Assembly (NCBI GenBank): GCA_022564935.1
Contig: JADFKM010000019.1
Span: 1 to 32,496, forward strand
Length of the DNA: 32,496 nt
Reading direction: 5' to 3'
Origin: Candidatus Dadabacteria bacterium
Lineage (GTDB): Bacteria; Desulfobacterota_D; UBA1144; Nemesobacterales; JADFKM01
Shown: positions 9,141-17,325 of the stretch, in pieces
How positions within the stretch are numbered: position 1 is the stretch's first letter
How the letters are laid out: each line of letters starts with the position of its first letter
Notes under the pieces: generated by a model
Database searches by the model: none
Seen by the model: the letters and a program-made list of their open reading frames with translations, nothing else
Told to the model about the DNA's origin: nothing
Made by a program: the position numbers and the translations under genes

Positions 9141-9995
9141 ATGCGCACGCTTGTAATCTTTGCGGCGATACCGCTTTTTTATCTCTCATACCCCGCCCAA
9201 TCGCCGGCTCAAGAGAACAACCCAAGCCACAGTACTCTTGTCGCCACGGCATACTCACAACAAATATTTCCCGAGCAGCTGGAGCCGGAGAAGAGCCTCC
9301 GAAAAAAAATGAGATCGGAGCAGTCCGATGAACAGTACACAGAGTGGCTCAAGGACTACAGAACCAAGCAGCTTTCGGGATGGATACAGAAGGCCATGTG
9401 GGACGAGTTCGTTGAAAAATCCAACATCGGGGTCACCGACGACCAGATCGAAGAGTTTAACCAGGCCATGAACCGACTTTCGGCAAAGCAGCGAGAAGAA
9501 AGTGAAGAGCGGAGGGCGCAGCTTAAGCGGGAATTGAAATCCGCAGACCTGAGCGCCGAGCGAAAAGAAGAGATTAAAAAACAGCTTGAAATTCTCGATG
9601 AGCTAAAGGCTTTTGCAAAGCAGAGGGCAAAAAGGAAATCCGAAACACTTGCTGTGGAACGACAGGTTTCGAGGCAGTTCATCCTGCAGTGGAAAATCAA
9701 TAAAGCCCTCTATAACAAATACGGAGGCAGAGTAATCTTTCAACAGGCGGGTTGGGAGCCCTTGGATGCGTATAAGAAATTTATCGACCAGTCCGATAAG
9801 AAGAAAGACTATTACATAATCGACCCTGAGCTCAAAGCGGCCTACGAAGCGTACAAACAGGAGCTCAAAGACTCGTTCGAGGACTACTACAGGGGTGGCC
9901 ACGCGTTCATGGACAAGTCGGAAGCGGACTTTTACTTCGAGAAGCCGTGGTGGCTGTGGAGCGAAGAAGAGCAGAAGAGGTTTCGGATTCAGTGA
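9141..9995 (+). CDS. Secreted coiled-coil protein, weakly SurA N-domain-like
   Basis: The 284-residue product starts with a clear Sec signal peptide (hydrophobic LVIFAAIPLFYLSY, cleavage likely after SPAQ near residue 23). It is then almost wholly helical and charged, with a Lys/Glu/Arg-rich coiled coil near residues 100-165 (QREESEERRAQLKRE). The pattern of an exported helical protein with a QIFPEQLEPE-type start resembles the N-terminal chaperone part of SurA/PpiD-like proteins, but there is no parvulin isomerase domain. A periplasmic location is expected and a folding role is only a possibility. The start is supported by AGGAG eight bases before the ATG. A TATAAT at 9094-9099 could be its -10 box, without a good -35. 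Both neighbours are independent. Confidence 0.82.
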   Translation: MRTLVIFAAIPLFYLSYPAQSPAQENNPSHSTLVATAYSQQIFPEQLEPEKSLRKKMRSEQSDEQYTEWLKDYRTKQLSGWIQKAMWDEFVEKSNIGVTDDQIEEFNQAMNRLSAKQREESEERRAQLKRELKSADLSAERKEEIKKQLEILDELKAFAKQRAKRKSETLAVERQVSRQFILQWKINKALYNKYGGRVIFQQAGWEPLDAYKKFIDQSDKKKDYYIIDPELKAAYEAYKQELKDSFEDYYRGGHAFMDKSEADFYFEKPWWLWSEEEQKRFRIQ

Positions 9996-10161
9996 TTAGA
10001 TGTAAATGCGTTAAGTTGGAACTTTATAAAAAATATTATCGGCAAAGCTAAGCTTTTTCCCTGAGAAATTAATTAGAACAAAGTTGTAATGGTTTGCCAT
10101 TTGTCTCAACGGTATGTTTTTACAAAGTGGGACATGTAAATCAACAGTCTGGAGGTTTATC

Positions 10162-10473
10162 ATGAGGTGTTTGCTAAAAGCTGAAATCCCCGTAGAGGAG
10201 GGCAATGCAGGAATTAAAGACGGAAGCCTTCCCAAAACTTTTAACTCAATCATCGAAGAACTGAAGCCCGAGGCTGCCTATTTCCTTGCTCAAAACGGGA
10301 AGAGGGCGGCTTTCTTTTTCATCGACATGCAGGACCCTTCGCAACTACCCGCTGTGGCCGAGCCTTTGTTCCTAGCATTCAATGCCAGCGTCGAAATCAT
10401 TCCGGTAATGAAACCCGAAGACCTGATGAAGGCTGCTCCGGCCATTAAGAAGGCTGTAAATAAGTACGGCTGA
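10162..10473 (+). CDS. Small conserved hypothetical protein (about 103 aa)
   Basis: The start is set at ATG 10162 because GGAGG sits seven bases before it, although an earlier in-frame ATG exists at 10114. The product (MRCLLKAEIP, PEAAYFLA, DMQDPSQLPAVAEP, LFLAFNASVEIIPVM) has alternating strands and helices that suggest a small ferredoxin-like alpha/beta fold. I recognise it as a type of short cytosolic protein seen in varied bacteria, some members of which carry doubtful pantothenate-related names. I would not assign a function. It has no signal peptide, no membrane segment and no cysteine pair. It stands alone on the plus strand, convergent with the DtxR-family gene after an 80-base gap. 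Confidence 0.85.
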   Translation: MRCLLKAEIPVEEGNAGIKDGSLPKTFNSIIEELKPEAAYFLAQNGKRAAFFFIDMQDPSQLPAVAEPLFLAFNASVEIIPVMKPEDLMKAAPAIKKAVNKYG

Positions 10474-10552
10474 AATCGCAAAGGGAACATCAGCGGCTAA
10501 GTATATTAAGCAGCCCTTTACATCCGGGGAAAAGGCAGATACCACTCATGGC

Positions 10553-11227
10553 TCATCCCCCCACCACCTGCTTCACCCTGATCTGAGAAGCGGCTTCGAG
10601 ACCCACGGTAAAGGTTTGCCCATCCACCGAGACAACGATCGGGCCTCCGTACGGCTCACGCCTTTTGACTTCAAACATCGTGTTGGGAGTGAGCCTCATG
10701 CCCTCAAGGTAGTTCAAAAGCTCGGGGTCTTCGTCCGGCACCTCGCGCACCACGCCCTTTCCTCCAACGTCCAGCTCAGACATCAGAACCAGCTCCTCGT
10801 TCTCAATAACAAGCTCCTCGGAGGGTATGGGAGAGCCGTGTGGGTCGCGTGTAGGGTGGTTCAATACTTCGTCCATGCGCCGCTCGACGTCCTCGGATAT
10901 GAAGTGCTCCCACTTCTCGGCTTCCTCATGCACCTTGTCCCAGGGAACTCCAAGGGCCTCGTGCAGGTATTGCTCGACAAGGCGGTGGTGGCGTATTATT
11001 TCGATGGCTATCTTCTCGCCGGCAGTGCTCAGCACAAACCCCTTGTACGGGACATGCTTTACCAGTCTCAGCTCGGCCAGCTTCTTTATCATCTGGGTTA
11101 TAGTGGGAGGCGACACCCCCAAGGTCTTTGCAAGGTCGTTGGTATTGGCCTTGCCCTTTTCCTTGAGGAGGTGGAAGACGGTTTTTAAGTAATCCTCTAT
11201 GACGGGGGAGAGCCCGACTTTTTTCAT
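10553..11227 (-). CDS. DtxR-family metalloregulator, manganese-type (MntR/SloR-like)
   Basis: This is a metal-dependent DNA-binding repressor of 224 residues with the full three-part layout. It has a winged helix (VSPPTITQMIKKL recognition helix, residues 38-50), a dimerisation/metal domain (RHHRLVEQYL, EEAEKWEHFIS, HPTRDPHGSPIP) and a C-terminal FeoA/SH3-like domain (about 150-224). Ligands can be aligned by eye. Asp12 stands where DtxR has Met10, and Glu104 where DtxR has Cys102. His81, Glu85, His100, Glu107 and His108 complete the sites. The Asp/Glu pair is the combination seen in manganese regulators such as MntR and SloR, whereas iron regulators use Met/Cys. Manganese is therefore the likelier co-repressor. 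No transporter gene is adjacent. An inverted repeat 76 bases upstream may be an operator. Confidence 0.93.
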   Translation of the reverse strand: MKKVGLSPVIEDYLKTVFHLLKEKGKANTNDLAKTLGVSPPTITQMIKKLAELRLVKHVPYKGFVLSTAGEKIAIEIIRHHRLVEQYLHEALGVPWDKVHEEAEKWEHFISEDVERRMDEVLNHPTRDPHGSPIPSEELVIENEELVLMSELDVGGKGVVREVPDEDPELLNYLEGMRLTPNTMFEVKRREPYGGPIVVSVDGQTFTVGLEAASQIRVKQVVGG

Positions 11228-11302
11228 GATGGTTATCCCCAGCGGGAATCTCCTAACAACTCAAAGCACTTAGTGAAAATAATACCACAATGAAGGCAAC
11301 TG

Positions 11303-11318
11303 TAGGACTTGACTCCTA
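11303..11318. promoter_or_regulatory. Inverted repeat, candidate operator of the DtxR-family gene
   Basis: TAGGA and TCCTA flank a six-base centre 76-91 bases upstream of the regulator's start. On the regulator's strand the site reads TTAGG-N8-CCTA, resembling the outer arms of DtxR/MntR-type boxes (TTAGG-N9-CCTAA). Autoregulation is plausible, but no convincing -35/-10 pair overlaps it and the spacer is one base short of the classic box. Confidence 0.3.
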
Positions 11319-11388
11319 ATAATACGTTTATTTGTAAAAATGAGACCTCAGAGGCGGCCTGCAACACACCCGCCCCTAGAAACACCGG

Positions 11389-12144
11389 TTACTTCATGCC
11401 GTATCGGGTAGAGGAACCCAATCCACCGGCGCACTCATAAATAAACGCTTCGAAAAGGCGCTTCGACAGCTCGTTATCATCCCTTTCAGGATGCCACTGC
11501 ACCCCAAGCACAAACGTTTCAAACCCCTCGTCGCCCTCTATAGCTTCTGTAACGCCGTCGGGCGCCAGCGCCGCTACCCTCAGCCCTTTGCCCACGTCCT
11601 TTACACTCTGGTGGTGATGGCTCTTGAGGGAGAACTCCTCCGTGTCGAGGACTGTATAAAGGAGGGTGCCTCGACACACCTCCACAGCGTGTACGGCACC
11701 GCCCTCATGGTCAAGGGCGTCGGGTAGCTGAGACGGTATGTCCTGGTACAGGGTGCCTCCGAAAAACACGTTTATAAGCTGCATCCCGTTGCATATGCCG
11801 AGTACGGGCTTATGCAGCTTTAGGGCCTCGTCCATTATGCACAACTCCGCTTTTGTCCGCCCTGCGTCCATCAGCCGAAGCCCGGGGCGGGGCTGCTCAT
11901 TGTAAAAAGCCGGGTCCATATCCCTTCCTCCGGGAACTAGAAGGCCGTCAACGGCCCCTACGATATCAAGGAGTGTCCCTTCCGCTCCAGCCAAGGAGGG
12001 TATAAAGAGGGGCAGGCCGCCGTATCCGGCAACCGCATCGGCGTAAACGGTGTCCATGACGAAGCTCATCTCACCATCTACTGTTTTTATGTCAGCGCTT
12101 ATGCCTATAACGGGCTTTTTGTCAATCATTGCACAACATGACAA
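11389..12144 (-). CDS. Class I glutamine amidotransferase-like hydrolase (peptidase C26, PuuD-like)
   Basis: The family hydrolyses gamma-glutamyl amide bonds. PuuD cleaves gamma-glutamyl-GABA in putrescine degradation. Visible are VIGISADI at the N-terminus, LLVPGGRDMDP, the nucleophile elbow GICNGMQLIN (catalytic Cys; many relatives have GICRGMQ), HHHQSV, and the C-terminal GVQWHPE with the catalytic His and Glu. A longer frame opens at 12243, but the product only resembles the family from MIDKKPVIG (ATG 12129). The TTG at 12144 is preferred because AGGAAGG lies nine bases before it, whereas the ATG has no ribosome binding site. A run of ten G (12172-12181) lies just upstream of that site. 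No polyamine genes are near, so the exact substrate is unknown. Confidence 0.9.
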   Translation of the reverse strand: MSCCAMIDKKPVIGISADIKTVDGEMSFVMDTVYADAVAGYGGLPLFIPSLAGAEGTLLDIVGAVDGLLVPGGRDMDPAFYNEQPRPGLRLMDAGRTKAELCIMDEALKLHKPVLGICNGMQLINVFFGGTLYQDIPSQLPDALDHEGGAVHAVEVCRGTLLYTVLDTEEFSLKSHHHQSVKDVGKGLRVAALAPDGVTEAIEGDEGFETFVLGVQWHPERDDNELSKRLFEAFIYECAGGLGSSTRYGMK

Positions 12145-12541
12145 CGCAAGGAGCCTTCCTCTCCCTGCGCTCCCCCCCCCCGACGCTGTAAACAGCTTGA
12201 ATAATGATTGATTAGTAGTCAAATAAAGCCCCATCGACCGCAACGGGAACGCACGGGGAATTCCAGGGTCGCAAATGCAGGGAGTAGGAAGGAATTAACA
12301 TCGATAAAAAGTAGGCCCGGCGGAGATAAAACTCTATGAGGCAGGTGGCCTCGGTTTGTTTGGAGAAAGGGATACCGAAGGAATAATGAACTGTATAGAG
12401 GGGCTCGATGGGAAAATCTACCGGTCAAGGAATGCGCTCGGTAAAGATGAGGGAAACAGATTTTATCACGCCTCAATGAATACGGGAGCGAACCACCCAA
12501 CTTATCTCCCTAGCCAAAGGACAAGTCAGTCAACACGACCC
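12145..12541. other. Gene-poor interval with a C10/G10 homopolymer
   Basis: About 400 bases between the PP2C gene and the amidotransferase-like gene hold no ORF I believe; the open frames here lack ribosome binding sites and family resemblance. The notable element is an uninterrupted run of ten C at 12172-12181, immediately upstream of the translation signals of the minus-strand amidotransferase gene. I saw no terminator or RNA gene. Confidence 0.5.
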
Positions 12542-13333
12542 TTACTCAACGAGCTTCTCGCCCTGTATCAGGACAACTGTAATGTTGTCCTCGCCTCCAA
12601 CCTCATTCGCTCTCCTTATGAGCTCATTTCCCATATCCTCCAGAGTCTCTCCGTCAAGAACTACAGAATGAATTTCCTCATCGCTCAACATATCCCAAAG
12701 ACCGTCGGAGCACATCAGCACAATATCGGACTCCGAAACGGGCTCCCTGTTGTATTCGGGGGCAATAACAAAAGGGGCGCCTATGGCCTGGTTTATCTGG
12801 CTTCTAAGCGGACTCGTCCTGGCTTCTTCTACTGATATCTTTCCGGCCCTGACAAGGTCTCCGACGCTTGAGTGGTCGTTGGTTACCTGGCTTATTCCAG
12901 ATTCGTTTATTACGTAGACTCTCGAATCTCCGACATGACAGATATGTAGAAAGCGATTTCTTGTAAACACCACTACAGCTGTAGTTCCCATGCCCCTGTA
13001 ATCCTGTTTTGTTCGCGCAAGCTGAACAATCTTATCATGAGCTTCTTTGATGGCGTTGCTCATTTCCTCTCTGATTTTCTCGGGATTTTTTGTCATATCC
13101 GTAAGACGGGATGTGCTGAAGTACTCACATAATAGATCAACGGCCCTGCTGCTTGCAACCTCTCCAGCGTTGTGGCCGCCCATGCCGTCGGCCAGAATAT
13201 ATACGCCCTTTTCAGGGACAAGCTTGTATACGTCCTCATTCTTAACCCTAACCATTCCAACATCGGTAGCCCCGTACACCAATTCATCTTTAGGGGCTTG
13301 TTCCACTTTAAAAATCTTCTTGAAAATATTCAT
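12542..13333 (-). CDS. PP2C-family Ser/Thr protein phosphatase
   Basis: This 263-residue soluble phosphatase has the PPM/PP2C metal-binding motifs in order: TDVGMVRVKNEDV, ADGMGGHNAGEVAS, GMGTTAVVVF, CHVGDSRVY, TNDHSS, LCSDGLWDM and GGEDNITVVLI. All aspartates that hold the two Mn/Mg ions are present, so it should remove phosphate from Ser/Thr. It lies 90 bases downstream of the large WD40 kinase on the same strand, the usual bacterial kinase-phosphatase pairing, and probably reverses that kinase's autophosphorylation or shared targets. It starts at ATG 13333 with a GGGGTGGA site. The inter-gene gap contains a hairpin that touches this site. There is no membrane segment. Confidence 0.96.
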   Translation of the reverse strand: MNIFKKIFKVEQAPKDELVYGATDVGMVRVKNEDVYKLVPEKGVYILADGMGGHNAGEVASSRAVDLLCEYFSTSRLTDMTKNPEKIREEMSNAIKEAHDKIVQLARTKQDYRGMGTTAVVVFTRNRFLHICHVGDSRVYVINESGISQVTNDHSSVGDLVRAGKISVEEARTSPLRSQINQAIGAPFVIAPEYNREPVSESDIVLMCSDGLWDMLSDEEIHSVVLDGETLEDMGNELIRRANEVGGEDNITVVLIQGEKLVE

Positions 13334-13344
13334 ATCATTCCACC

Positions 13345-13379
13345 CCGGCTTATATTTATTTGCGCCAATGAAAAGCCGG
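13345..13379 (-). promoter_or_regulatory. Hairpin in the kinase-phosphatase gap
   Basis: CCGGCTT (13345-13351) and AAGCCGG (13373-13379) form a perfect seven-base-pair stem with a 21-base AT-rich loop just before the PP2C start. There is no U-tract after it, so it is not a good intrinsic terminator. In a kinase-PP2C transcript it would sit against the GGGGTGGA ribosome binding site and could lower phosphatase translation or stabilise processed RNA. Confidence 0.35.
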
Positions 13380-13423
13380 TGTGTGTGGTATTAACCAGTT
13401 AATTTCGACGCACCTTCTGTATG

Positions 13424-16400
13424 TTACATTTCCCATTCCCAGTCAAACTCCCATAGAATGATGTTGTTATCCCAGCCCCCTGAGACAGCGTAACGGCCGT
13501 CGCCCGAGAATTGCACACAAGTGATCCAGCCTGTGTGTCCCTCAAACCTCCTAACTTCTTTGCCGCTTGAGACCTGCCAAAGCCTCAAGGTGCTGTCCTT
13601 GCTGCCGGATAATATAAACCTGCCGTCTGGAGAAAAACAAACCGAGGATATAGAGCTGGAATGACCCTGAAATCTGCGCACCTCAAGCCCCTTGTTCACA
13701 TCCCACAATCTGATGGTCCCGTCCTCACTTCCCGAAATTATCGATTGCCCATCTGGAGAAAAACTGGTTGTGAACACGGTGTTGTAGTGACCTTCAAAAC
13801 TTTGAACGAGCTTATTGTCCACTATGTCCCACATCTTAATGGTATTATCGTCGCCTGAAGAAATCGCATACCTGTTATCGGGAGAAAAACCCACGGAATA
13901 TACAATGTCCCTGTGACCTTCGAACATCCTAACCTCTTTTCCGGTCGAAACCTGCCAAAGCCTAACGGTCTTATCCGTGCTTCCGGAAAGGACATATCGG
14001 TTGTTTTTCGAATAACTTACGGATGTAACGTATCCGGTATGACCGCTGAAAACTCTCAGTTCATGCCCCGTCATTACTTCCCATAGCCTTATTTTTTTAT
14101 CCCAGCTTCCCGAGATGGCGTAACGACCGTTCGAAGAAAACTGCAGGGACTGCACATTGAACGACTGGCCCCCAGACCAGGTTGTTTCATCATAGCATTT
14201 CAGCAGCTGCCCCTTGGAAACATCCCATAACCTTACCGTTTTATCCCAACCCCCCGATAGAACGTGACGTATACTTGGAGAAAAACAAATGGCAGTGATC
14301 CAATCGGAGTGTCCTTGGAGGGTTTTCAGCTGCCATGCGCTCTTTAATGCTTTACGCTTTGCATTGCCCCATGAAGCGCAAAGGTTGACAAGGTCCACAA
14401 ACCCCTTGTCCCTTTCATAACCCGGCACCTGCTGACCCTCCTTAAGTAGAGTGTAAGCTTTATGGAAGTGCCCATTCTTGATCTCCACCTTAGCCGCGGC
14501 AATTATGCTCTTTACTTTCTCCATCTCCCGACCGAGCTTTGCGACGGTCCTGACCTTGCATATGAGAGGGTAGGGATGGACATTTTCCCCTATCCTTTCC
14601 GGAAAATTCACGTCCCATATCACAATGTTCCCTTCCCCACAGCTAGATAGCACCTTCCTGTCGCCTGAGAAAAACTTCACCGAGGTGATTTTCCCATTGT
14701 GTGCCTGGTGCCAGGTGTTGAGGCCCGTTGCAACTTTCCACATCCTCACAGTCTTATCCCATCCCCCGGACACCGCATACTGTCCATCAGCTGAGAAATC
14801 AACGCAGCTTACGGCATTACTGTGCCCTTTGTACCTACGAGCTTCGGTTTCGCCCTCCACATCCCAAAGACGAATGGTTTGGTCACCGCTCCCGGAGAGA
14901 ATGTAGCGGCCGTCGGGTGAATAGCATAAGTCATAGACATCATCGTCGTGGCCGAGGAGACGATAGCTCAGCCTCCCGCTTTTCAGGTCCCAAACCCTTA
15001 TTGAATTATCCGCGCTGCCGGATGCTAAGTACCTTCCGTCAGGTGAAAAACACAATGAAAATACAGCGCCCTTATGGCCCTCAAAGCTGTGTATGAGCTT
15101 TTCCCCGGTCACGTTCCATAACACTATCGTGGAATCTGTGCAACTCAGCGCGACATGCTTTCCGTTCGGAGAAAACCTCACGCAAGTTATGGATTGATTG
15201 TTATCGTCGAGTCTCGTAAGAAGCCGTCTTGTAGCAAGGTCCCACACTATTGAAGTGCTATCTCCACTCCCCGACAAAGCATGGCTGCCTTTAGGAGAAA
15301 CGCTGACCGAATTTACTTCATCGTCATGGCCCTCAAAGGTTCTTAACAGCTTGCCGTTTGTAATATCCCATAGCCTTACCTTGCCGTCTTTACTGCCGGT
15401 AATCACGTTTCTCCCGTCCCGGAACATGGCCAAGGAGGTTATTGTCTCCACGCTCCAGTTACTCCCCTTAATAATGCGCGAGGCCTTTAACAACGGCTTG
15501 CGGTAGGACTCAACAGCTCTGTGAAACGCCGGGTCGCTGACGTGATATGATGAATTCTGTATTTTCTGTACAGATTCAAAGTCTCCCATCTCAAGATACA
15601 TCCAAGCTAGGAGCCTCCAATAATCCGCAGATGAACCCCACGCATTTTCAAGCTCACGCAGCTTTGTAATAAAAGCCCCGTCTGAGTGCATCAGGTTCTG
15701 CCACTTCAAATAACCGTAGTTGAATATTGTCTCCAGATGCTGCGGGTCTTCCCTTAAGGATTGCTCCCACAAACTCACAGCCTCGTCTTCCCTGCCTACC
15801 TCCATATACGAAACCGCCCTATTATTCAAACTGCCGGCCTTTAACCCAATTTCGGTAACGGTTTTATGGATCGGGTCTTCTTTGAAGATATCATGGTAAA
15901 TCGAGATCAGTTCTTCGCCCACTTCACTGAAGGACTTGTAACGCCGGTCAGGATCAAATTCGACACAGCGCTTAAGTAACTCGGCCAGCCCCGGAGGCAA
16001 ATCACTCCTGAGCTCCTGGGGCTCGGCGGGTCTATCCCCCATATCCTTTGCGTCTATTGCAGTTTTTTTGAACGGCCTTTGGGCGCAGAACATCTCATAC
16101 ATACACACACCGAATGAATATATGTCGGCCCTGTGATCAACGCTGCGAGAGTCTTCCCACTGCTCGGGGGACATGTAGGATGGAGAACCCATGATAGCTC
16201 CGATCGCGGTTAAACGAGTGCTCTCCTCCCCCCCTCGCCCAAGAGATGGGGCATCGACAACGTCATCTGAAATATCGTCTGAATCACCCAACATCACTAT
16301 GCCGAAATCAGTTATTTTTACTATCCCCTCGTTGGTTATGAGAATGTTCTCGGGCTTGATATCCCTGTGTACCATCCCCTTGGTGTGGGCATAATGCATT

Positions 16401-16969
16401 CCGTGACAAAACTGAATACAAAGGTCCAGTCCGATCCGAAAATCCCAGCACTTTCTATCTATTATCCACTCTCTAAGACTACCGCCGTCTACGTACTCAA
16501 TGAATATATTGGGAATTCCCTCTATCTGACGGACGTAGTAGCAATATGCTATATGTGGGTAAAGTCCCAGGCCTATCCATGCATCTGCTTCCCTCAATAC
16601 CCTTGCAAAATATGACTTATTGGAGAGCATGACCTCATTGGGACACTTGATGGCCATTTTAACCTTCCATCCTATATGCTCAGCTATATATACATAACCC
16701 ATGCCCCCAATCTTAATGTCGAGAACTCGATAGGTTCCAAGCATGACATCGTTTTTTTGCCATACCTTTATTTTCTTTAACTCCCACGAATCTTTAGGTG
16801 CCATATCGAGAATGCTCACATCCGGGGCGGGGCTCGTCGCTCCAACGTCTTGGTGATATTGGGAACCTTCCATGGAGAAAGGTGAAATTTCAGACTGCGG
16901 TGAGAAAGAGAGTTTTTCCGTTTGGTCGCCTTTTTTGAACAGACTCCTAAAATTGGTGAATATTGACAT
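13424..16969 (-). CDS. Ser/Thr protein kinase fused to two seven-bladed WD40 propellers
   Basis: The protein has 1181 residues and no membrane segment. The Hanks-type kinase domain spans about 78-350: glycine loop GGMGYVY, Lys108 in MAIKCP, catalytic Asp203 in HRDIKPEN, Mg-binding DFG at 221-223, and GSPSYMSPEQW. All catalytic residues are present. An acidic insert of about 20 residues extends the activation segment (DSDDISDDVVD). A TPR-like helical stretch (about 385-440) follows. Fourteen WD repeats can be counted, seven in about 500-790 and seven in about 885-1180, separated by a helical linker, so two complete propellers are expected. Repeats such as FSPDGRYILSGSGDQTIRLWD are well preserved. 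Propellers normally bind partner proteins, so this looks like a cytosolic scaffold kinase. AAGG precedes the ATG by about eight bases. The PP2C gene lies downstream. Confidence 0.97.
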   Translation of the reverse strand: MSIFTNFRSLFKKGDQTEKLSFSPQSEISPFSMEGSQYHQDVGATSPAPDVSILDMAPKDSWELKKIKVWQKNDVMLGTYRVLDIKIGGMGYVYIAEHIGWKVKMAIKCPNEVMLSNKSYFARVLREADAWIGLGLYPHIAYCYYVRQIEGIPNIFIEYVDGGSLREWIIDRKCWDFRIGLDLCIQFCHGMHYAHTKGMVHRDIKPENILITNEGIVKITDFGIVMLGDSDDISDDVVDAPSLGRGGEESTRLTAIGAIMGSPSYMSPEQWEDSRSVDHRADIYSFGVCMYEMFCAQRPFKKTAIDAKDMGDRPAEPQELRSDLPPGLAELLKRCVEFDPDRRYKSFSEVGEELISIYHDIFKEDPIHKTVTEIGLKAGSLNNRAVSYMEVGREDEAVSLWEQSLREDPQHLETIFNYGYLKWQNLMHSDGAFITKLRELENAWGSSADYWRLLAWMYLEMGDFESVQKIQNSSYHVSDPAFHRAVESYRKPLLKASRIIKGSNWSVETITSLAMFRDGRNVITGSKDGKVRLWDITNGKLLRTFEGHDDEVNSVSVSPKGSHALSGSGDSTSIVWDLATRRLLTRLDDNNQSITCVRFSPNGKHVALSCTDSTIVLWNVTGEKLIHSFEGHKGAVFSLCFSPDGRYLASGSADNSIRVWDLKSGRLSYRLLGHDDDVYDLCYSPDGRYILSGSGDQTIRLWDVEGETEARRYKGHSNAVSCVDFSADGQYAVSGGWDKTVRMWKVATGLNTWHQAHNGKITSVKFFSGDRKVLSSCGEGNIVIWDVNFPERIGENVHPYPLICKVRTVAKLGREMEKVKSIIAAAKVEIKNGHFHKAYTLLKEGQQVPGYERDKGFVDLVNLCASWGNAKRKALKSAWQLKTLQGHSDWITAICFSPSIRHVLSGGWDKTVRLWDVSKGQLLKCYDETTWSGGQSFNVQSLQFSSNGRYAISGSWDKKIRLWEVMTGHELRVFSGHTGYVTSVSYSKNNRYVLSGSTDKTVRLWQVSTGKEVRMFEGHRDIVYSVGFSPDNRYAISSGDDNTIKMWDIVDNKLVQSFEGHYNTVFTTSFSPDGQSIISGSEDGTIRLWDVNKGLEVRRFQGHSSSISSVCFSPDGRFILSGSKDSTLRLWQVSSGKEVRRFEGHTGWITCVQFSGDGRYAVSGGWDNNIILWEFDWEWEM

Positions 16970-17021
16970 TGAAAGCCTTCACATCAAAAGGGCTTAAAAA
17001 TTCAAGTTCCTCGGCCTAGTA

Positions 17022-17325
17022 TTAAACCATATATTTAGGGAAACGAATAACCAACAGTTCATCCAGAGCCTTATAGTCGGCAGCCCCGGGCCGCACAGCT
17101 CACCCGCCATTTTAGCAGTATGCCGAGGGCTGAATCCAGAGACTTCCATGGGAAATGCCGCCTTTACCACAACCACACCCTCGGAAGGGGCCTTGACATA
17201 ATAGTGGAGCCGATTCATATCATCCCTGTCAAACATCCAAATCCTCAATCCGGTATGGATATAGCCAAATCCAACCTCCGTCTCCCCGAACACGCTATTT
17301 CACCCCCCCCTATAAATTTTAGCAT
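17022..17325 (-). pseudogene. Frameshifted small gene of unknown function upstream of the kinase
   Basis: Three minus-strand frames must be joined to make a sensible product of about 100 residues. It begins MLKFIGGG from ATG 17325, runs into a G8 tract (17303-17310), continues in the next frame (FGETEVGFGYIHTGLRIW, DDMNRLHYYVKAP, GVVVVKAAFPMEVSGFS), and shifts again near 17100 to end ADYKALDELLVIRFPKYMV. Without joining, a GTG at 17293 opens a 99-residue frame to 16994 whose last third looks non-coding. I do not recognise the family. It lies in the same orientation as, and just before, the kinase. The two shifts could be true decay, a phase-variable G-tract or sequencing error. Confidence 0.4.

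Noticed and set aside
10044-10056. AAAGCT-A-AGCTTT palindrome before a T-run as a terminator of the secreted-protein gene
   Set aside because: A one-base loop cannot form a hairpin and the stem is only six bases of mixed AT.
10616-11192. Long plus-strand frames antisense to the DtxR-family gene
   Set aside because: They mirror the codon bias of the real gene on the other strand and encode nothing recognisable.
12356-12835. Plus-strand open frame of 159 codons
   Set aside because: Antisense to the end of the PP2C gene, no ribosome binding site, no recognisable domain.
13424-15540. WD40 repeat array as a DNA tandem repeat or CRISPR-like array
   Set aside because: The periodicity (about 126 bases) is conserved at protein level only, with diverged DNA, inside one clean reading frame.
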